64,000 nt of DNA from positions 145,075 through 209,074 of the forward strand of contig JAJECA010000050.1 in the NCBI GenBank assembly GCA_022822265.1. The letters run 5' to 3'. The notes below the pieces were generated by a model that saw only the letters and a list, made by a program, of their open reading frames with translations, did not search any database and had not been told where the DNA came from. The translations under genes were made by a program, and so were the position numbers. Positions 43,649-55,612 of the stretch are shown piece after piece (position 1 is the stretch's first letter; each line of letters opens with the position of its first letter). Origin of the DNA: Acidimicrobiia bacterium (GTDB lineage Bacteria > Actinomycetota > Acidimicrobiia > Acidimicrobiales > Bin134).

Positions 43649-44794
43649 TCATGGTTGCTCCGACGTCGATTCGGCCGATTGCCCGGCCTGCTCAACGCCT
43701 TGGAGTTCTTGGTCTGTCGAACGGGCTGATTGCTCGGCCAGCTCGATGGCACGGCGCTCCTCATCAAGCTCGTGCTCGACTTCTACTTCTATGGCGGTGT
43801 CCTCACTTCGGTTGGCCCACCGGTCCAAGTAACGGCGCAGGAATTGCGATGTCATGGCCAGCACGAAAACGACGCCCAGCCATACGTCCTGCATGTTGGA
43901 AGACACATTGAGCAGGTTGAGGCTGTTGCGAATCACCCCGATCAGCAATACGCCGGCCAGGGTGCGGGGTATCGACCCCCGCCCTCCGAACAGATTTGTG
44001 CCTCCCAGCACGACGGCGGCCACCGCGTAGAGCTCGGTAAGCACCGCGGCATTCGGCTGGCCGACGTTGACCCGCCCCAACAATGTGAAGCCACCGACGG
44101 CAACGGCGAGGCCCCCCAGGACAAAAACCGTGACCCGTACCCGGGTGACGTTAATGCCGGCTCGGCGGGCTGCTTCGGCGTTTCCCCCCACTGCGTAGAT
44201 CCGCAGTCCGAATCGGGAATAGCGTAGGATCACGTGGTAGACGACGCCGAGTCCCAGCGCCACCCAGATGGGCATTCGCAAGCCGATGAACTCCCCGCTC
44301 CACCAGGCCTTCCAGCCTCCGGGGAGATTCCCCACCGTGTTGCCCGCGGTTATCTCCCGGGCCAGCCCCCTCGCCATGATCAAAAGGCCCAAGGTGGTGA
44401 TGAAGGAGGGGACTTTGAGCACCGCGGTAACTAGCCCGTTGAACAGCCCTGCGGCGATGCCGACGCCCACTCCGGCCAGCAGGCCGAGCACGATGCTGTT
44501 GTTCCGCACCATGGTCTCGGCGGCCACCACCCCGATGAGGGCAAGCACTGACCCCTGGGACAGGTCCAGCTCGGCCGCGATGATGACCAGGGTCATCCCG
44601 AAGGCTGCGCAGGCCAGAAATGACGTTTGCAGAAGGATGTTCTGGAGGTTGCCCGTGGTCAGGAACACGTCGGACTTGACGGTCATCACCGCGCCCAAGA
44701 CGATGACGACGAAGATTGCGAACCCGGCCTCAACCACCCGGGGAATGGCTACACGGATCCTGTCCCAGCCCATCGCGACCGCGGGTTCCGTCAT
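43649..44794 (-). CDS. Sugar-type ABC transporter permease (RbsC-like)
   Basis: The 381-residue integral membrane protein has 8-10 hydrophobic helices with the branched BPD_transp_2 pattern: AAELDLSQGSVLALIGVV, VPSFITTLGLLIMARG and YAVGGNAEAARRAGINV, the last being the ATPase-contact region. After the final helix (about residue 325) it has an extra polar tail of about 55 residues rich in Glu and Gln, which is absent from standard RbsC proteins and may form a helix or coiled coil. It overlaps the creatininase gene by 4 bases and is followed 19 bases later by the binding-protein gene. Confidence 0.88.
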   Translation of the reverse strand: MTEPAVAMGWDRIRVAIPRVVEAGFAIFVVIVLGAVMTVKSDVFLTTGNLQNILLQTSFLACAAFGMTLVIIAAELDLSQGSVLALIGVVAAETMVRNNSIVLGLLAGVGVGIAAGLFNGLVTAVLKVPSFITTLGLLIMARGLAREITAGNTVGNLPGGWKAWWSGEFIGLRMPIWVALGLGVVYHVILRYSRFGLRIYAVGGNAEAARRAGINVTRVRVTVFVLGGLAVAVGGFTLLGRVNVGQPNAAVLTELYAVAAVVLGGTNLFGGRGSIPRTLAGVLLIGVIRNSLNLLNVSSNMQDVWLGVVFVLAMTSQFLRRYLDRWANRSEDTAIEVEVEHELDEERRAIELAEQSARSTDQELQGVEQAGQSAESTSEQP

Positions 44795-45558
44795 GGGGCC
44801 ACCCTCTGCCTCGACTCTTCGCGGTGGGCTTCGATGCCCTCGACCACCAAGTCGACCAAGGCGTCGAGGTAGCGCTCTCCTGCGACCGCGGTGGCCCCGC
44901 GGGGATCGCCGATGATGCCCACCGGAGAAAGGGCGGCCATGCCCTCAGAGCGCAGCTTGGCGCTGGCCGAGGACGCTGGCCCGACGTGGCCGACAACAGC
45001 GGACGCCATGTCTACGTGGTCGGGGGCGATGGCCAGCATGATGCTGGTCTCGAAGTGCCCGCCGTGGGTTCCCACCAACTCCCTGTCCAAGCCCAGTTGG
45101 TTCTCGGCCACTTGATGTACGGCTTCACGCTGGGCAGGCCAGTCGTCGAACGACACCACCCGGGAGCGTTCGGCGGCATCCAGCTCGCCCATGGCCGAGG
45201 CCATGGCTCCAACGTTTCCGGCATGCCCGGTAACCAGGTAGGCACCCCGGAAACCGTGGCTTACCAGGGTTTGGATTACCTCCACCAAGACGCTCCCGAG
45301 AGTCGCTTCGCTGAGGCTGGCCGTGCCGGGAAATGTCAGATGGTGGCTGGAGGCGCCAACGGAAATGCAGGGCGCCACCATGCACTCTCCCACTCTTCGG
45401 GCCGCTCGGTCGGCCACTGCCTCGGCGATCTGAGCGTCGGTGTCGAGGGGCAGATGCGGACCGTGCTGTTCAAGTGCGCCCAGGGGAACCATCACATCCA
45501 GCGGACCTCGCTTGAGCCGCTCATCCAGAGCCGTCCAGCTCAACTCCCCCAGCCGCAC
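44791..45558 (-). CDS. Creatininase-family amidohydrolase
   Basis: The 255-residue protein matches the creatininase/MftE fold. VMVPLGALEQHGPHLPLDTD contains metal ligands, LVTGHAGNVGAM and GTHGGHFETSIMLAI the others (His and Glu). Members hydrolyse small amides (creatinine) or trim peptides (mycofactocin MftE). No mycofactocin genes are nearby, so a catabolic amide hydrolase is more likely; the substrate is unknown. The start is GTG. It follows the cupin gene by 7 bases and overlaps the permease by 4. Confidence 0.82.
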   Translation of the reverse strand: MRLGELSWTALDERLKRGPLDVMVPLGALEQHGPHLPLDTDAQIAEAVADRAARRVGECMVAPCISVGASSHHLTFPGTASLSEATLGSVLVEVIQTLVSHGFRGAYLVTGHAGNVGAMASAMGELDAAERSRVVSFDDWPAQREAVHQVAENQLGLDRELVGTHGGHFETSIMLAIAPDHVDMASAVVGHVGPASSASAKLRSEGMAALSPVGIIGDPRGATAVAGERYLDALVDLVVEGIEAHREESRQRVAP

Positions 45559-45565
45559 AAGTGCC

Positions 45566-46045
45566 TCAGAGATCGGTGAGGGTGGCGTCGAGATAGGTGG
45601 GCTTCTGTGGGCGACCCACGCCGATCACCACCTGCACCTGGGCTTCCTCGTCAGTGTGGTTTCGCAAGCCGTGCATGATCCCCGCAGGGCTGTAGATCAT
45701 CTCCCGCTCTTTCAGCACGGTGTCGACGATTCTCCCGTCGTCGTCCTCCCACCATGCAGTCAGCTCCCCCTTGACCACGAAGAAGACCTCTTCCACTTCG
45801 TGGGCATGCGACGGGGCCACGGCCCCAGGGGGCATCATCATCACCGACAAGGTGAAATTGTCGGCCGTGACTGTTCCAGGCTCGTAGTGCTTGCCGGTGA
45901 TGCTCGCCCCCACCATCCGCACGTGGGCCCGGCGGTACTCCTCCTTCAGGTCTCCCTGAGCGGCAAACGGCTCCCAGTCCAGTTCCTTGCTCCCGTACCG
46001 CTGAACATGCTCGAAAAACTCGGCTTCAGTGAATTCACTCGCCAT
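45566..46045 (-). CDS. Cupin-domain protein
   Basis: The 159-residue protein has a single cupin barrel. The metal-binding motif 1 region is PSHAHEVEEVFFVVKGEL and motif 2 is YSPAGIMHGLRNH. Cupins of this size act as small isomerases, dioxygenases or ligand sensors; the role here is unknown. AGGGGGG precedes the ATG at 46045. It is the first gene of the long minus-strand cluster and so probably binds or processes its substrate. Confidence 0.8.
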   Translation of the reverse strand: MASEFTEAEFFEHVQRYGSKELDWEPFAAQGDLKEEYRRAHVRMVGASITGKHYEPGTVTADNFTLSVMMMPPGAVAPSHAHEVEEVFFVVKGELTAWWEDDDGRIVDTVLKEREMIYSPAGIMHGLRNHTDEEAQVQVVIGVGRPQKPTYLDATLTDL

Positions 46046-46065
46046 GCTCGTCCCCCCTAGTTGCT

Positions 46066-46107
46066 TCAGCGCTGGGTATCTTAGTTTCAAAGTTTTGTCG
46101 GCGCTGA
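46066..46107. promoter_or_regulatory. Inverted repeat upstream of the catabolic cluster
   Basis: TCAGCGC (46066-46072) and GCGCTGA (46101-46107) form a perfect 7-base inverted repeat 28 bases apart in the short control region before the cupin gene. The first half-site also contains the self-palindrome CAGCGCTG. A TAAGAT that could serve as -10 for the minus strand lies between them (46083-46078). It could be an operator, for example for the MarR protein at the end of the cluster, but this is a guess. Confidence 0.35.
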
Positions 46108-46137
46108 GGGGATGCCTTTCCGGGGGTTGGCCGGCCG

Positions 46138-46992
46138 CTAGACGAGCTGTCGCTGGCGGGCGAGGGCGATGGTCTGACCGGGGCGGGTGGGCGCAATCAG
46201 AATTGCTTCGGCCTGCACTTCTTGGTTGCTGCTCTTGCGCTTGGCCGGGGGAGAAAGATTGATCGGCTGGCTGAGGGACAATTCCAACAGCAGTCCGGCC
46301 GCGCCCTGGCTCAGGTCCGAGGCGTCGGATCCCTGCTTGGCAGGACCGAAGCTGGCCACCGATCGTCGGCGGAGCAGCACGGGATCTTGCACCGCCAGGT
46401 GGTCGTGGACAACCACGCCCGCAGGCACGAACACCAGCCACCGGCGGGTGAGCGAGTAGAGCGAGCGGGCCGCTAGAAATGCCAGCGCTCCGCCTGACAC
46501 CGTGACCGCTGCTCCGACGGCCCAGTGCTCAGCGGCCAGTAGCAGGGGGCCGCTGACCGCGCCGCCGACAGTGATCACCGCCGCCGCTGGCAGCGGTCCA
46601 GCCAGCAGCACCGCCGGAGGTCGCAAAATAAGCCGGACTTCGTCGCCATAGGAGATGCCGTTCACGAACACCTGGCCCACCGGCGCGCTGAGCGCCACCG
46701 CGGCCAATGCACCTGAAATGGCCGCCACTAGGGAAACCTCACCCCAATCAGCGTCTCCCCTTCCGGCCCACAAAAGAGCTGCCACCGCTGACGGCAATGC
46801 CAGTCGGACCAAAACCAGCGTGGCCGGATGGGCCAGTAGAGATCCCGCAAGGACTAGGCCCCACAGCACCCACAGCCCCACCGATGCCGTGGACCGCCAA
46901 GCCGCGGAGGTCTCGCGCAGCCCATCGGCCAACGCCGGCCCGGCAATAAACGGCAACGCGGCCCACCAAACCCTGACAGACCAGACCCACAC
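46138..46992 (-). CDS. Hypothetical multi-pass membrane protein
   Basis: I do not recognise a family. The roughly 284-residue protein has about five hydrophobic segments in its first 190 residues, then RRWLVFVPAGVVVHDHLAVQDPVLLRRR and a polar C-terminal domain with AILIAPTRPGQTIALARQRQ. The layout (helices plus a soluble PH-like tail) suggests a membrane-anchored protein of the cell envelope. I chose the GTG at 46992 because AGGGGG precedes it; a GTG at 47025 is also open. It is not part of the catabolic cluster. Confidence 0.65.
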   Translation of the reverse strand: MWVWSVRVWWAALPFIAGPALADGLRETSAAWRSTASVGLWVLWGLVLAGSLLAHPATLVLVRLALPSAVAALLWAGRGDADWGEVSLVAAISGALAAVALSAPVGQVFVNGISYGDEVRLILRPPAVLLAGPLPAAAVITVGGAVSGPLLLAAEHWAVGAAVTVSGGALAFLAARSLYSLTRRWLVFVPAGVVVHDHLAVQDPVLLRRRSVASFGPAKQGSDASDLSQGAAGLLLELSLSQPINLSPPAKRKSSNQEVQAEAILIAPTRPGQTIALARQRQLV

Positions 46993-47150
46993 TCGATCCC
47001 CCTGAAGACCCCTCACCCACCCCACTACAGCACTTCAGACCACTGGCGAACTCATCTGGCATCAGTTTCAATCGCCAAATCAACGTGACACTGCCACCGA
47101 CGCCTGCGTTCGCAAATTCAAACTGTCACTGTCGTCGGTAGACTGGTGGC

Positions 47151-50575
<3,425 letters not shown>

Positions 50576-50603
50576 CCGACATGAACCATGATTCAGTGTC
50601 GCC

Positions 50604-51245
50604 ATGATCCAAGCAGTGTTCTGGGATTTCGGCGGGGTGTTCACTGGGTCGCCGTTTCATCTCGACGACTATGCCCGCTCGCTGGGCACAACAAACGAGC
50701 GTCTCTTGGAGCATGTCTTCGGGCGGTATGAGGCAGATGGCGACCATCCCTGGCACCGCCTGGAACGGGGCGAGGGCACTCTGGCCGAGGCACTGGAGGC
50801 GGCCGATGAGTCCTGCCGGGCTGACGGAATCGAGGGGTTCAGCTCCGAGGGGTTCTTCCAGGCCATGTCCGGCACCAACAGCGACGAGCGGCGAGACCTG
50901 GCAGTGTCCAAAGTCAGAGAACTCAACGAGGCGGGCATACGACAGGCCATCATCACCAACAACGCTAAGGAGTTCGGCGACATGTGGCGCCAGCTCATCC
51001 CAGTTGACGAACTGTTCGAGGCAGTGATCGACTCCAGCGCGGTGGGAATGCGCAAACCCGATCCGAGGATCTACCGGCTGGCTCTTGAACAGTTGGAAGT
51101 TTCCAGGCCCGAAACCAGCGCTTTCTTGGATGACTTCGCACCCAATGTGGCTGCCGCCAGCCAGCTAGGAATGCATGGAATCCTCGTTGAAGACGACATC
51201 TCATCCGCCCTCGCCAATCTTGATCAGCTTCTCGAGACTGGTTAG
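50604..51245 (+). CDS. HAD-superfamily hydrolase
   Basis: The 213-residue protein is a HAD-IA phosphatase-like enzyme. Motif I is VFWDFGGVFTG, in which Asp8 is the nucleophile and the second Asp of DxD is replaced by Gly, as in epoxide-hydrolase-N-terminus-like members. Motif II is IITNN, the Lys of motif III lies in GMRKPDPRIY, and motif IV is AFLDDFAPNV. The substrate is unknown. It lies between ligA and the hydroxyacid dehydrogenase on the same strand; the three may be co-transcribed. Confidence 0.85.
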   Translation: MIQAVFWDFGGVFTGSPFHLDDYARSLGTTNERLLEHVFGRYEADGDHPWHRLERGEGTLAEALEAADESCRADGIEGFSSEGFFQAMSGTNSDERRDLAVSKVRELNEAGIRQAIITNNAKEFGDMWRQLIPVDELFEAVIDSSAVGMRKPDPRIYRLALEQLEVSRPETSAFLDDFAPNVAAASQLGMHGILVEDDISSALANLDQLLETG

Positions 51246-51255
51246 GGGCTGCAGG

Positions 51256-52215
51256 ATGAGTGGTCCCGAGAAGAAAAGTGGCGTCTGGATCGACCGGACT
51301 CCTCCGCCCGAGATCGCGATCCCCTCTGACGTGGAATTGGTTGACAGCCCAGAACACGCCGACGGCGTGGTGGTGGCCGCCGACCAGCCGTGGGATGACG
51401 AAGCATGCCGTCGTCTGCCCAACCTCAAGGTGGTAGTCCGCTCCGGTATCGGCTACGACAACGTGGATGTCGCAGCTTGCGCTGCTCACGGTGTGGCCGT
51501 CTGCAACACTCCCGATGCCCCCACGGTCTCTACTGCGGAGCACGCACTGGCGCTGATGCTGGCGGTAGCCAAGCGGCTCAAAAACTCTGATGCTCGTATT
51601 GTCGCAGGCACCGCTGGTGGTCCTGGCAGACTTACGCGCCCCGGTGCGCTGGAGTTGGACGGTCGCATCCTTGGGTTGGTGGGTTGTGGACGGATCGGGA
51701 GCCGCTTGGGCCGCTACGTCGAAGCGTTGGGCATGAAGATCCTGGTCTACGACCCCTATCTCGAAACTGCGCCCGTGGGCGAGCTAGTTGGCCTAGACCA
51801 GCTTTGGGCTTCGGCTGATGTTATCTCCCTGCATGCCCCGGCCACCGCGGAAACCCGTCATATCATCAACACCGACTCACTGACCGCCATGCGTCCCGGT
51901 GTGGTGATCATCAATTGTGCCCGGGGAGCGTTGGTGGATCAGGAAGCGCTGCTGGCCGCACTCGATTCCGGCCATGTGGGCGGAGCAGGGCTAGACGTCA
52001 CCGAACCTGAGCCGCTACCCCCGGACCACCCACTCCTAGGTCGCGACAATGTGGTTGTGACTCCCCACGTGGCCTCAACCACCACAGTGGGCATCGTAAG
52101 GCTGATAGGCCAGGCATTGGAACAGGCTCTCATCTGGCTTAGAGGCGGAACCCCCGAACACCTACTTGATCCCGCGGCCGCCCATCCCTCGGTAGATCGC
52201 CGAGTCAATCCCTAG
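51256..52215 (+). CDS. D-isomer-specific 2-hydroxyacid dehydrogenase
   Basis: The 319-residue protein matches the family of NAD-dependent D-2-hydroxyacid dehydrogenases. VVRSGIGYDNVDVAACAAHG precedes the cofactor fold, LGLVGCGRIGSRLGR is the Rossmann loop, NCARGALVDQEAL and GAGLDVTEPEPLP hold the catalytic Arg/Glu region, and TPHVASTT supplies the catalytic His. The exact substrate (glyoxylate, hydroxypyruvate, phosphoglycerate-like) is unknown. I chose the ATG at 51256, 10 bases after the HAD stop; the longer frame inside the HAD gene is discounted. Confidence 0.87.
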   Translation: MSGPEKKSGVWIDRTPPPEIAIPSDVELVDSPEHADGVVVAADQPWDDEACRRLPNLKVVVRSGIGYDNVDVAACAAHGVAVCNTPDAPTVSTAEHALALMLAVAKRLKNSDARIVAGTAGGPGRLTRPGALELDGRILGLVGCGRIGSRLGRYVEALGMKILVYDPYLETAPVGELVGLDQLWASADVISLHAPATAETRHIINTDSLTAMRPGVVIINCARGALVDQEALLAALDSGHVGGAGLDVTEPEPLPPDHPLLGRDNVVVTPHVASTTTVGIVRLIGQALEQALIWLRGGTPEHLLDPAAAHPSVDRRVNP

Positions 52216-52256
52216 AACTGGCTCGAATCTGACGCCAAAGACGCGAAACACTCCAT

Positions 52257-53285
52257 TCAAGCGGCCACCGCGCCGCCGACTACGAGATCGCCCTGGTAGA
52301 AGACCACCGCCTGGCCGGGGGCTACTCGGCGCTGGGGCTCTTCCCAGTCAACTCTCCCAGTCTGGTTCACCACACCTACCGCAGGGGTGCCGTGAGCGCT
52401 CACTTGGATGTCAACCGGGCCCTCCACCTCTCCGTCGGCCCACTGGATGTCAATCACATCCTGGGCCGGCGTGTACAGATCGTCCCGCCGACCCACCGTC
52501 ACCCGGCCGGCAGCAATGTCCACGTCGGTCACGTAGCGGGGCTCGTCGGCGCCGCCGAGGTTGAGGCCCCGGCGCTGGCCGATGGTCACCGCCTGCACCG
52601 CCTCGACTGTGCCCAACTCCGTGCCGTCGGCGTCCACCACAGTGGCGGACGACTCCCCCAAGCGGCGGGACAGAAAGCCCTGCCGCCCCCCGGCTCGATT
52701 GGCGATGAAACACACGTCCTGGCTGTCGGGCTTGGCTGAATTCCGCAGGCCCAGCTCAGCGGCGCGCACGCGAACCTCGGCCTTGGTCAGGTGGCCGATG
52801 GGCAGCAGCAGACGGGCCATCTGCTCCTGTCCCAGCATGTACAGCACGTACGACTGGTCTTTGGCGTCGTCCACCCCTCGGCGCACCCGGTACCCATCTC
52901 CTGCCGTCTCGAGCCGGGCATGATGGCCAGTGGCCACCGCGTCGAAGCCCAGTGCCTCAGCCCGCACCATCAGCTTGTCGAACTTGATGTGGCGGTTGCA
53001 CTCAATACACGGGTTGGGGGTCAGCCCGACAGCATGGTCGCTCACATAGGGGGCTACCACCCGACTGTCGAAGGCGTCGCCGAAGTTGAACACGTGGTGC
53101 TGCAACCCCAGAAGGTCGGCCACCCGGCGGGCGTCCTCCACATCCGACACCGAGCAGCAGCCGGTGTCGGACTCGCCGCCCCACAGCTTGAGGGTCACCC
53201 CCACCACCTCGTGGCCCTGCTCGGCCAGCATGGCCGCCGCTACCGAGGAGTCCACGCCTCCCGACATGGCCGCCAACACCCGCAT
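52257..53285 (-). CDS. mnmA: tRNA-specific 2-thiouridylase
   Basis: MnmA thiolates U34 of Lys, Glu and Gln tRNAs. In 342 residues the PP-loop SGGVDSS lies at about 8-14, VKLWG-type LKLWGGESDTGCCS follows, NPCIECNRHIKFD contains the first catalytic Cys region, and KPDSQDVCFIAN the persulfide-accepting Cys. The C-terminal barrel has IGQRRGLNLGG. It lies 17 bases after a cysteine desulfurase gene on the same strand, which supplies the sulfur. Confidence 0.95.
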   Translation of the reverse strand: MRVLAAMSGGVDSSVAAAMLAEQGHEVVGVTLKLWGGESDTGCCSVSDVEDARRVADLLGLQHHVFNFGDAFDSRVVAPYVSDHAVGLTPNPCIECNRHIKFDKLMVRAEALGFDAVATGHHARLETAGDGYRVRRGVDDAKDQSYVLYMLGQEQMARLLLPIGHLTKAEVRVRAAELGLRNSAKPDSQDVCFIANRAGGRQGFLSRRLGESSATVVDADGTELGTVEAVQAVTIGQRRGLNLGGADEPRYVTDVDIAAGRVTVGRRDDLYTPAQDVIDIQWADGEVEGPVDIQVSAHGTPAVGVVNQTGRVDWEEPQRRVAPGQAVVFYQGDLVVGGAVAA

Positions 53286-53302
53286 CTCTCAGCCCGTCCC
53301 CC

Positions 53303-54445
53303 TCAGCCCTTGCCATAGGCCCGGAGCCGGGCCACCGCATCGGGAATCACGGCCAACGCCTGATCGATATCGACATCCGCGGTCTCATAGCCCAGCGAGA
53401 GCCGCAGCGATCCACCGGCCAGCATCCGGTCGTAGCCCATAGCCGCCAGCACATGGGACGGATCCTGCGCCCCGCTTGAGCACGATGATGCCGCAGACGC
53501 GTAAATCCCGGCGTCTTCCAGCAGGAACAACAGCGCCTCCGACTCGATGCCCTCAAAGCAGAGATGGGCCGACCCGGCCACCTTGCCCGACCGCTCTCCG
53601 GTCTCCACCGTGTTGGGCACCGCAGCCAGAATCCCGTCCACCAGCCGGTCCCGCAACCCGGCCAGGCGCTCCACCTGCTCGGCGCGGCCCTTCAGCACCA
53701 CTTCAGCAGCCGCGGCCATGCCCGCGATGCCCGCCGCATTGTGGGTGCCCGAGCGCAGTCCCCGTTCCTGGCCACCCCCCAACATCAGCGGCGACAGCTC
53801 CACCCCGTCGCGCACCACCAGCGCGCCCACCCCCTTGGGACCGCCGAACTTGTGGGCACTGACGGAGATCAGATCGGCATCAGCGGCCAGTGAAGCCACG
53901 TCCAACCACGGAAAGGCCTGCACCGCGTCGGTATGGAGCACGGCATTGGGGGCCGATGACCGGACTGCTTCGGCCACCTGGCCCAAGGGCTGGACCATGC
54001 CGGTCTCATTGTTGGCCAGCATGACCGATACCACGGTCACGCTGTCGTCGAGGGCCGCGGCCAGCGCGTCCAGGTCAATGACCCCGGCGGCGCCTACTGC
54101 CACCACTCGGCCGCCCAGATGCTCTACCGGCTCAAGCACGGCATGGTGCTCGATGGCAGAGCACACCGTCACCCCGCCCACCTGCATACGCCGTCCGACC
54201 ACTGCCATGTTGTCGCCCTCGGTGCCCCCGCCGGTGAACACGATCTCCCCCGGCTCTGAGCCCAGAGCCTCGGCCATCACATCGCGGGCATCGTCGATAC
54301 AGCGGCGGGTGTCCCGGGCCATTCGGTGCGCACCGGTCGGGTTGGCATACAACTCCCGGTGCAATGGCGCCATTGCTTGCACTGCCTCGGGGCACAGCGG
54401 GGTTGAAGCTGCGTTGTCAAGGTAGGCAATCCTCTCGGGGGCCAT
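53303..54445 (-). CDS. Cysteine desulfurase (IscS/NifS family)
   Basis: The 380-residue PLP enzyme mobilises sulfur from cysteine as a persulfide. YLDNAASTPL is the N-terminal signature, SVSAHKFGGPKG holds the PLP lysine, GGGQERGLRSGTHN the phosphate site, and ASSCSSGAQDPSHVL the catalytic Cys loop. Its placement upstream of mnmA (17 bases) points to tRNA thiolation as a main role, though Fe-S assembly with the NifU-like protein at 56335 is possible. Confidence 0.92.
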   Translation of the reverse strand: MAPERIAYLDNAASTPLCPEAVQAMAPLHRELYANPTGAHRMARDTRRCIDDARDVMAEALGSEPGEIVFTGGGTEGDNMAVVGRRMQVGGVTVCSAIEHHAVLEPVEHLGGRVVAVGAAGVIDLDALAAALDDSVTVVSVMLANNETGMVQPLGQVAEAVRSSAPNAVLHTDAVQAFPWLDVASLAADADLISVSAHKFGGPKGVGALVVRDGVELSPLMLGGGQERGLRSGTHNAAGIAGMAAAAEVVLKGRAEQVERLAGLRDRLVDGILAAVPNTVETGERSGKVAGSAHLCFEGIESEALLFLLEDAGIYASAASSCSSGAQDPSHVLAAMGYDRMLAGGSLRLSLGYETADVDIDQALAVIPDAVARLRAYGKG

Positions 54446-54466
54446 TGCCGATCCTCCCGCTTCCCT

Positions 54467-55123
54467 CTATACCTTGGGGAACACCAGGTCGTCGCGCTTG
54501 GAGCGCTTGAGTTCGGCGAACGACGGCCACTCGGCCAGGGTCACCACCGCATCCCATAGACGAACGGCCTCCTCTGGGGGCGGAACCTGGCTAACCACCG
54601 GTCCGAAGAACGACGTGGTGCCCCCATTGTGGTGGAAGGAGATGATCGGGGTGCCCACGTCCCGGCCGGTGCGGCTCAGCGCCTCCATGGTGGACTCCCG
54701 CAGGGCTTCGTCCAGCGACTCGTCCTCAGCCCGGTCGGCAAGCTCACCAGGCAATCCAGCGCGCCCAAGGGCGGCCTTCAAATGCTCATCGGAGGCCACC
54801 TCGCCCATCGTCGAGCGGATTTCCGCATCGGGATTCCAGATGGTGGCTCCGTAGGCGGAGTACAGCTCGCCGGCCGCGGTGGCGCCGTGCTCGTCGCGAA
54901 CCGCCTGGGCCACCCGCAGCATACGGCGGCCCTTGTGGTGAAGTTCCTGATAGCCCTCGGGGAAGTCTTCGTAGTCGCTGTCCTCGTTGAGGATCGACAG
55001 GCAGATCAGCCGCCAGTCCACCTCGTAGTCGCGCTGGCGGGCGACGTCGGTCACCCACCGAGATGTGAGCCACGCGAACGGGCAGATCGGATCCCAGAAG
55101 AACTCGATGTCGGCATCGGGCAT
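54467..55123 (-). CDS. DsbA-fold protein resembling mycothiol-dependent nitroreductase Rv2466c
   Basis: The 218-residue protein follows the M. tuberculosis Rv2466c pattern: DPICPFAWLTSRW at residues 11-23, RLICLSILNED, GRDVGTPIISF, FFGPVVSQVPPPEEAVRLWDA and the C-terminal FAELKRSK. In Rv2466c the active site is CPWC. Here it is CPFA, so Cys14 is kept but the second (resolving) cysteine is Ala17. The enzyme would reduce substrates with mycothiol in the cytoplasm; loss of one Cys suggests a monothiol mechanism. It lies 21 bases upstream of the desulfurase on the same strand. Confidence 0.82.
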   Translation of the reverse strand: MPDADIEFFWDPICPFAWLTSRWVTDVARQRDYEVDWRLICLSILNEDSDYEDFPEGYQELHHKGRRMLRVAQAVRDEHGATAAGELYSAYGATIWNPDAEIRSTMGEVASDEHLKAALGRAGLPGELADRAEDESLDEALRESTMEALSRTGRDVGTPIISFHHNGGTTSFFGPVVSQVPPPEEAVRLWDAVVTLAEWPSFAELKRSKRDDLVFPKV

Positions 55124-55177
55124 CCACCAATCCTACGGCCCTCCGGCAAGACCCACGAGTCGCTTTAGACTCAGGTT

Positions 55178-55612
55178 GTGGCCAGGATCAGGGTCTCTAC
55201 CACCATCGAAGCCCCTTTGGACGCGGTGTGGGAGTACGTGCGCCGAATCGACTCCCATACCGAGTGGATGGCCGACGCCGAGTCGATCTCCTTTCAGGGT
55301 TCCCAGACCGAGGGGGTGGGCACCGCCTTCGATTGCCTCACCAAGCTGGGTCCGCTCCGCCTCAACGACGCCATGGTGGTTACCGAATGGGCCGATAGGG
55401 AGGCCATCGGCGTGCGCCACACCGGATTGGTCACCGGCGAGGGGCGCTTCACCCTCTCCCCCGCAGGCACCGACCGCACCGAGTTCTGCTGGACCGAGGA
55501 GCTCCGGTTCCCCTGGTGGATGGGGGGCCTGCTGGGCGACATCATCGGGTCCCGCGTCCTCGAATGGGTGTGGCGGCGCAACCTGCGCACGCTGCGCAGC
55601 AAGTTCGACTAG
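55178..55612 (+). CDS. SRPBCC-family protein
   Basis: The 144-residue protein is a START-like polyketide-cyclase-type domain. It opens IRVSTTIEAPLDAVWEYVRR (hallmark first strand and helix), continues with WMADAESISF and ends with a long C-terminal helix (VLEWVWRRNLRTLRSKF) that closes the hydrophobic cavity. It probably binds a lipid-like or aromatic ligand. The start is GTG. It is divergent from the Rv2466c-like gene (54 bases apart) and its stop overlaps that of the rhomboid gene by 4 bases. Confidence 0.8.
   Translation: MARIRVSTTIEAPLDAVWEYVRRIDSHTEWMADAESISFQGSQTEGVGTAFDCLTKLGPLRLNDAMVVTEWADREAIGVRHTGLVTGEGRFTLSPAGTDRTEFCWTEELRFPWWMGGLLGDIIGSRVLEWVWRRNLRTLRSKFD

Noticed and set aside
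44791..45558. Mycofactocin peptidase MftE as the identity of the creatininase-family protein.
   Set aside because: No mftA, mftB, mftC or other mycofactocin genes are nearby, so the general family name is kept.
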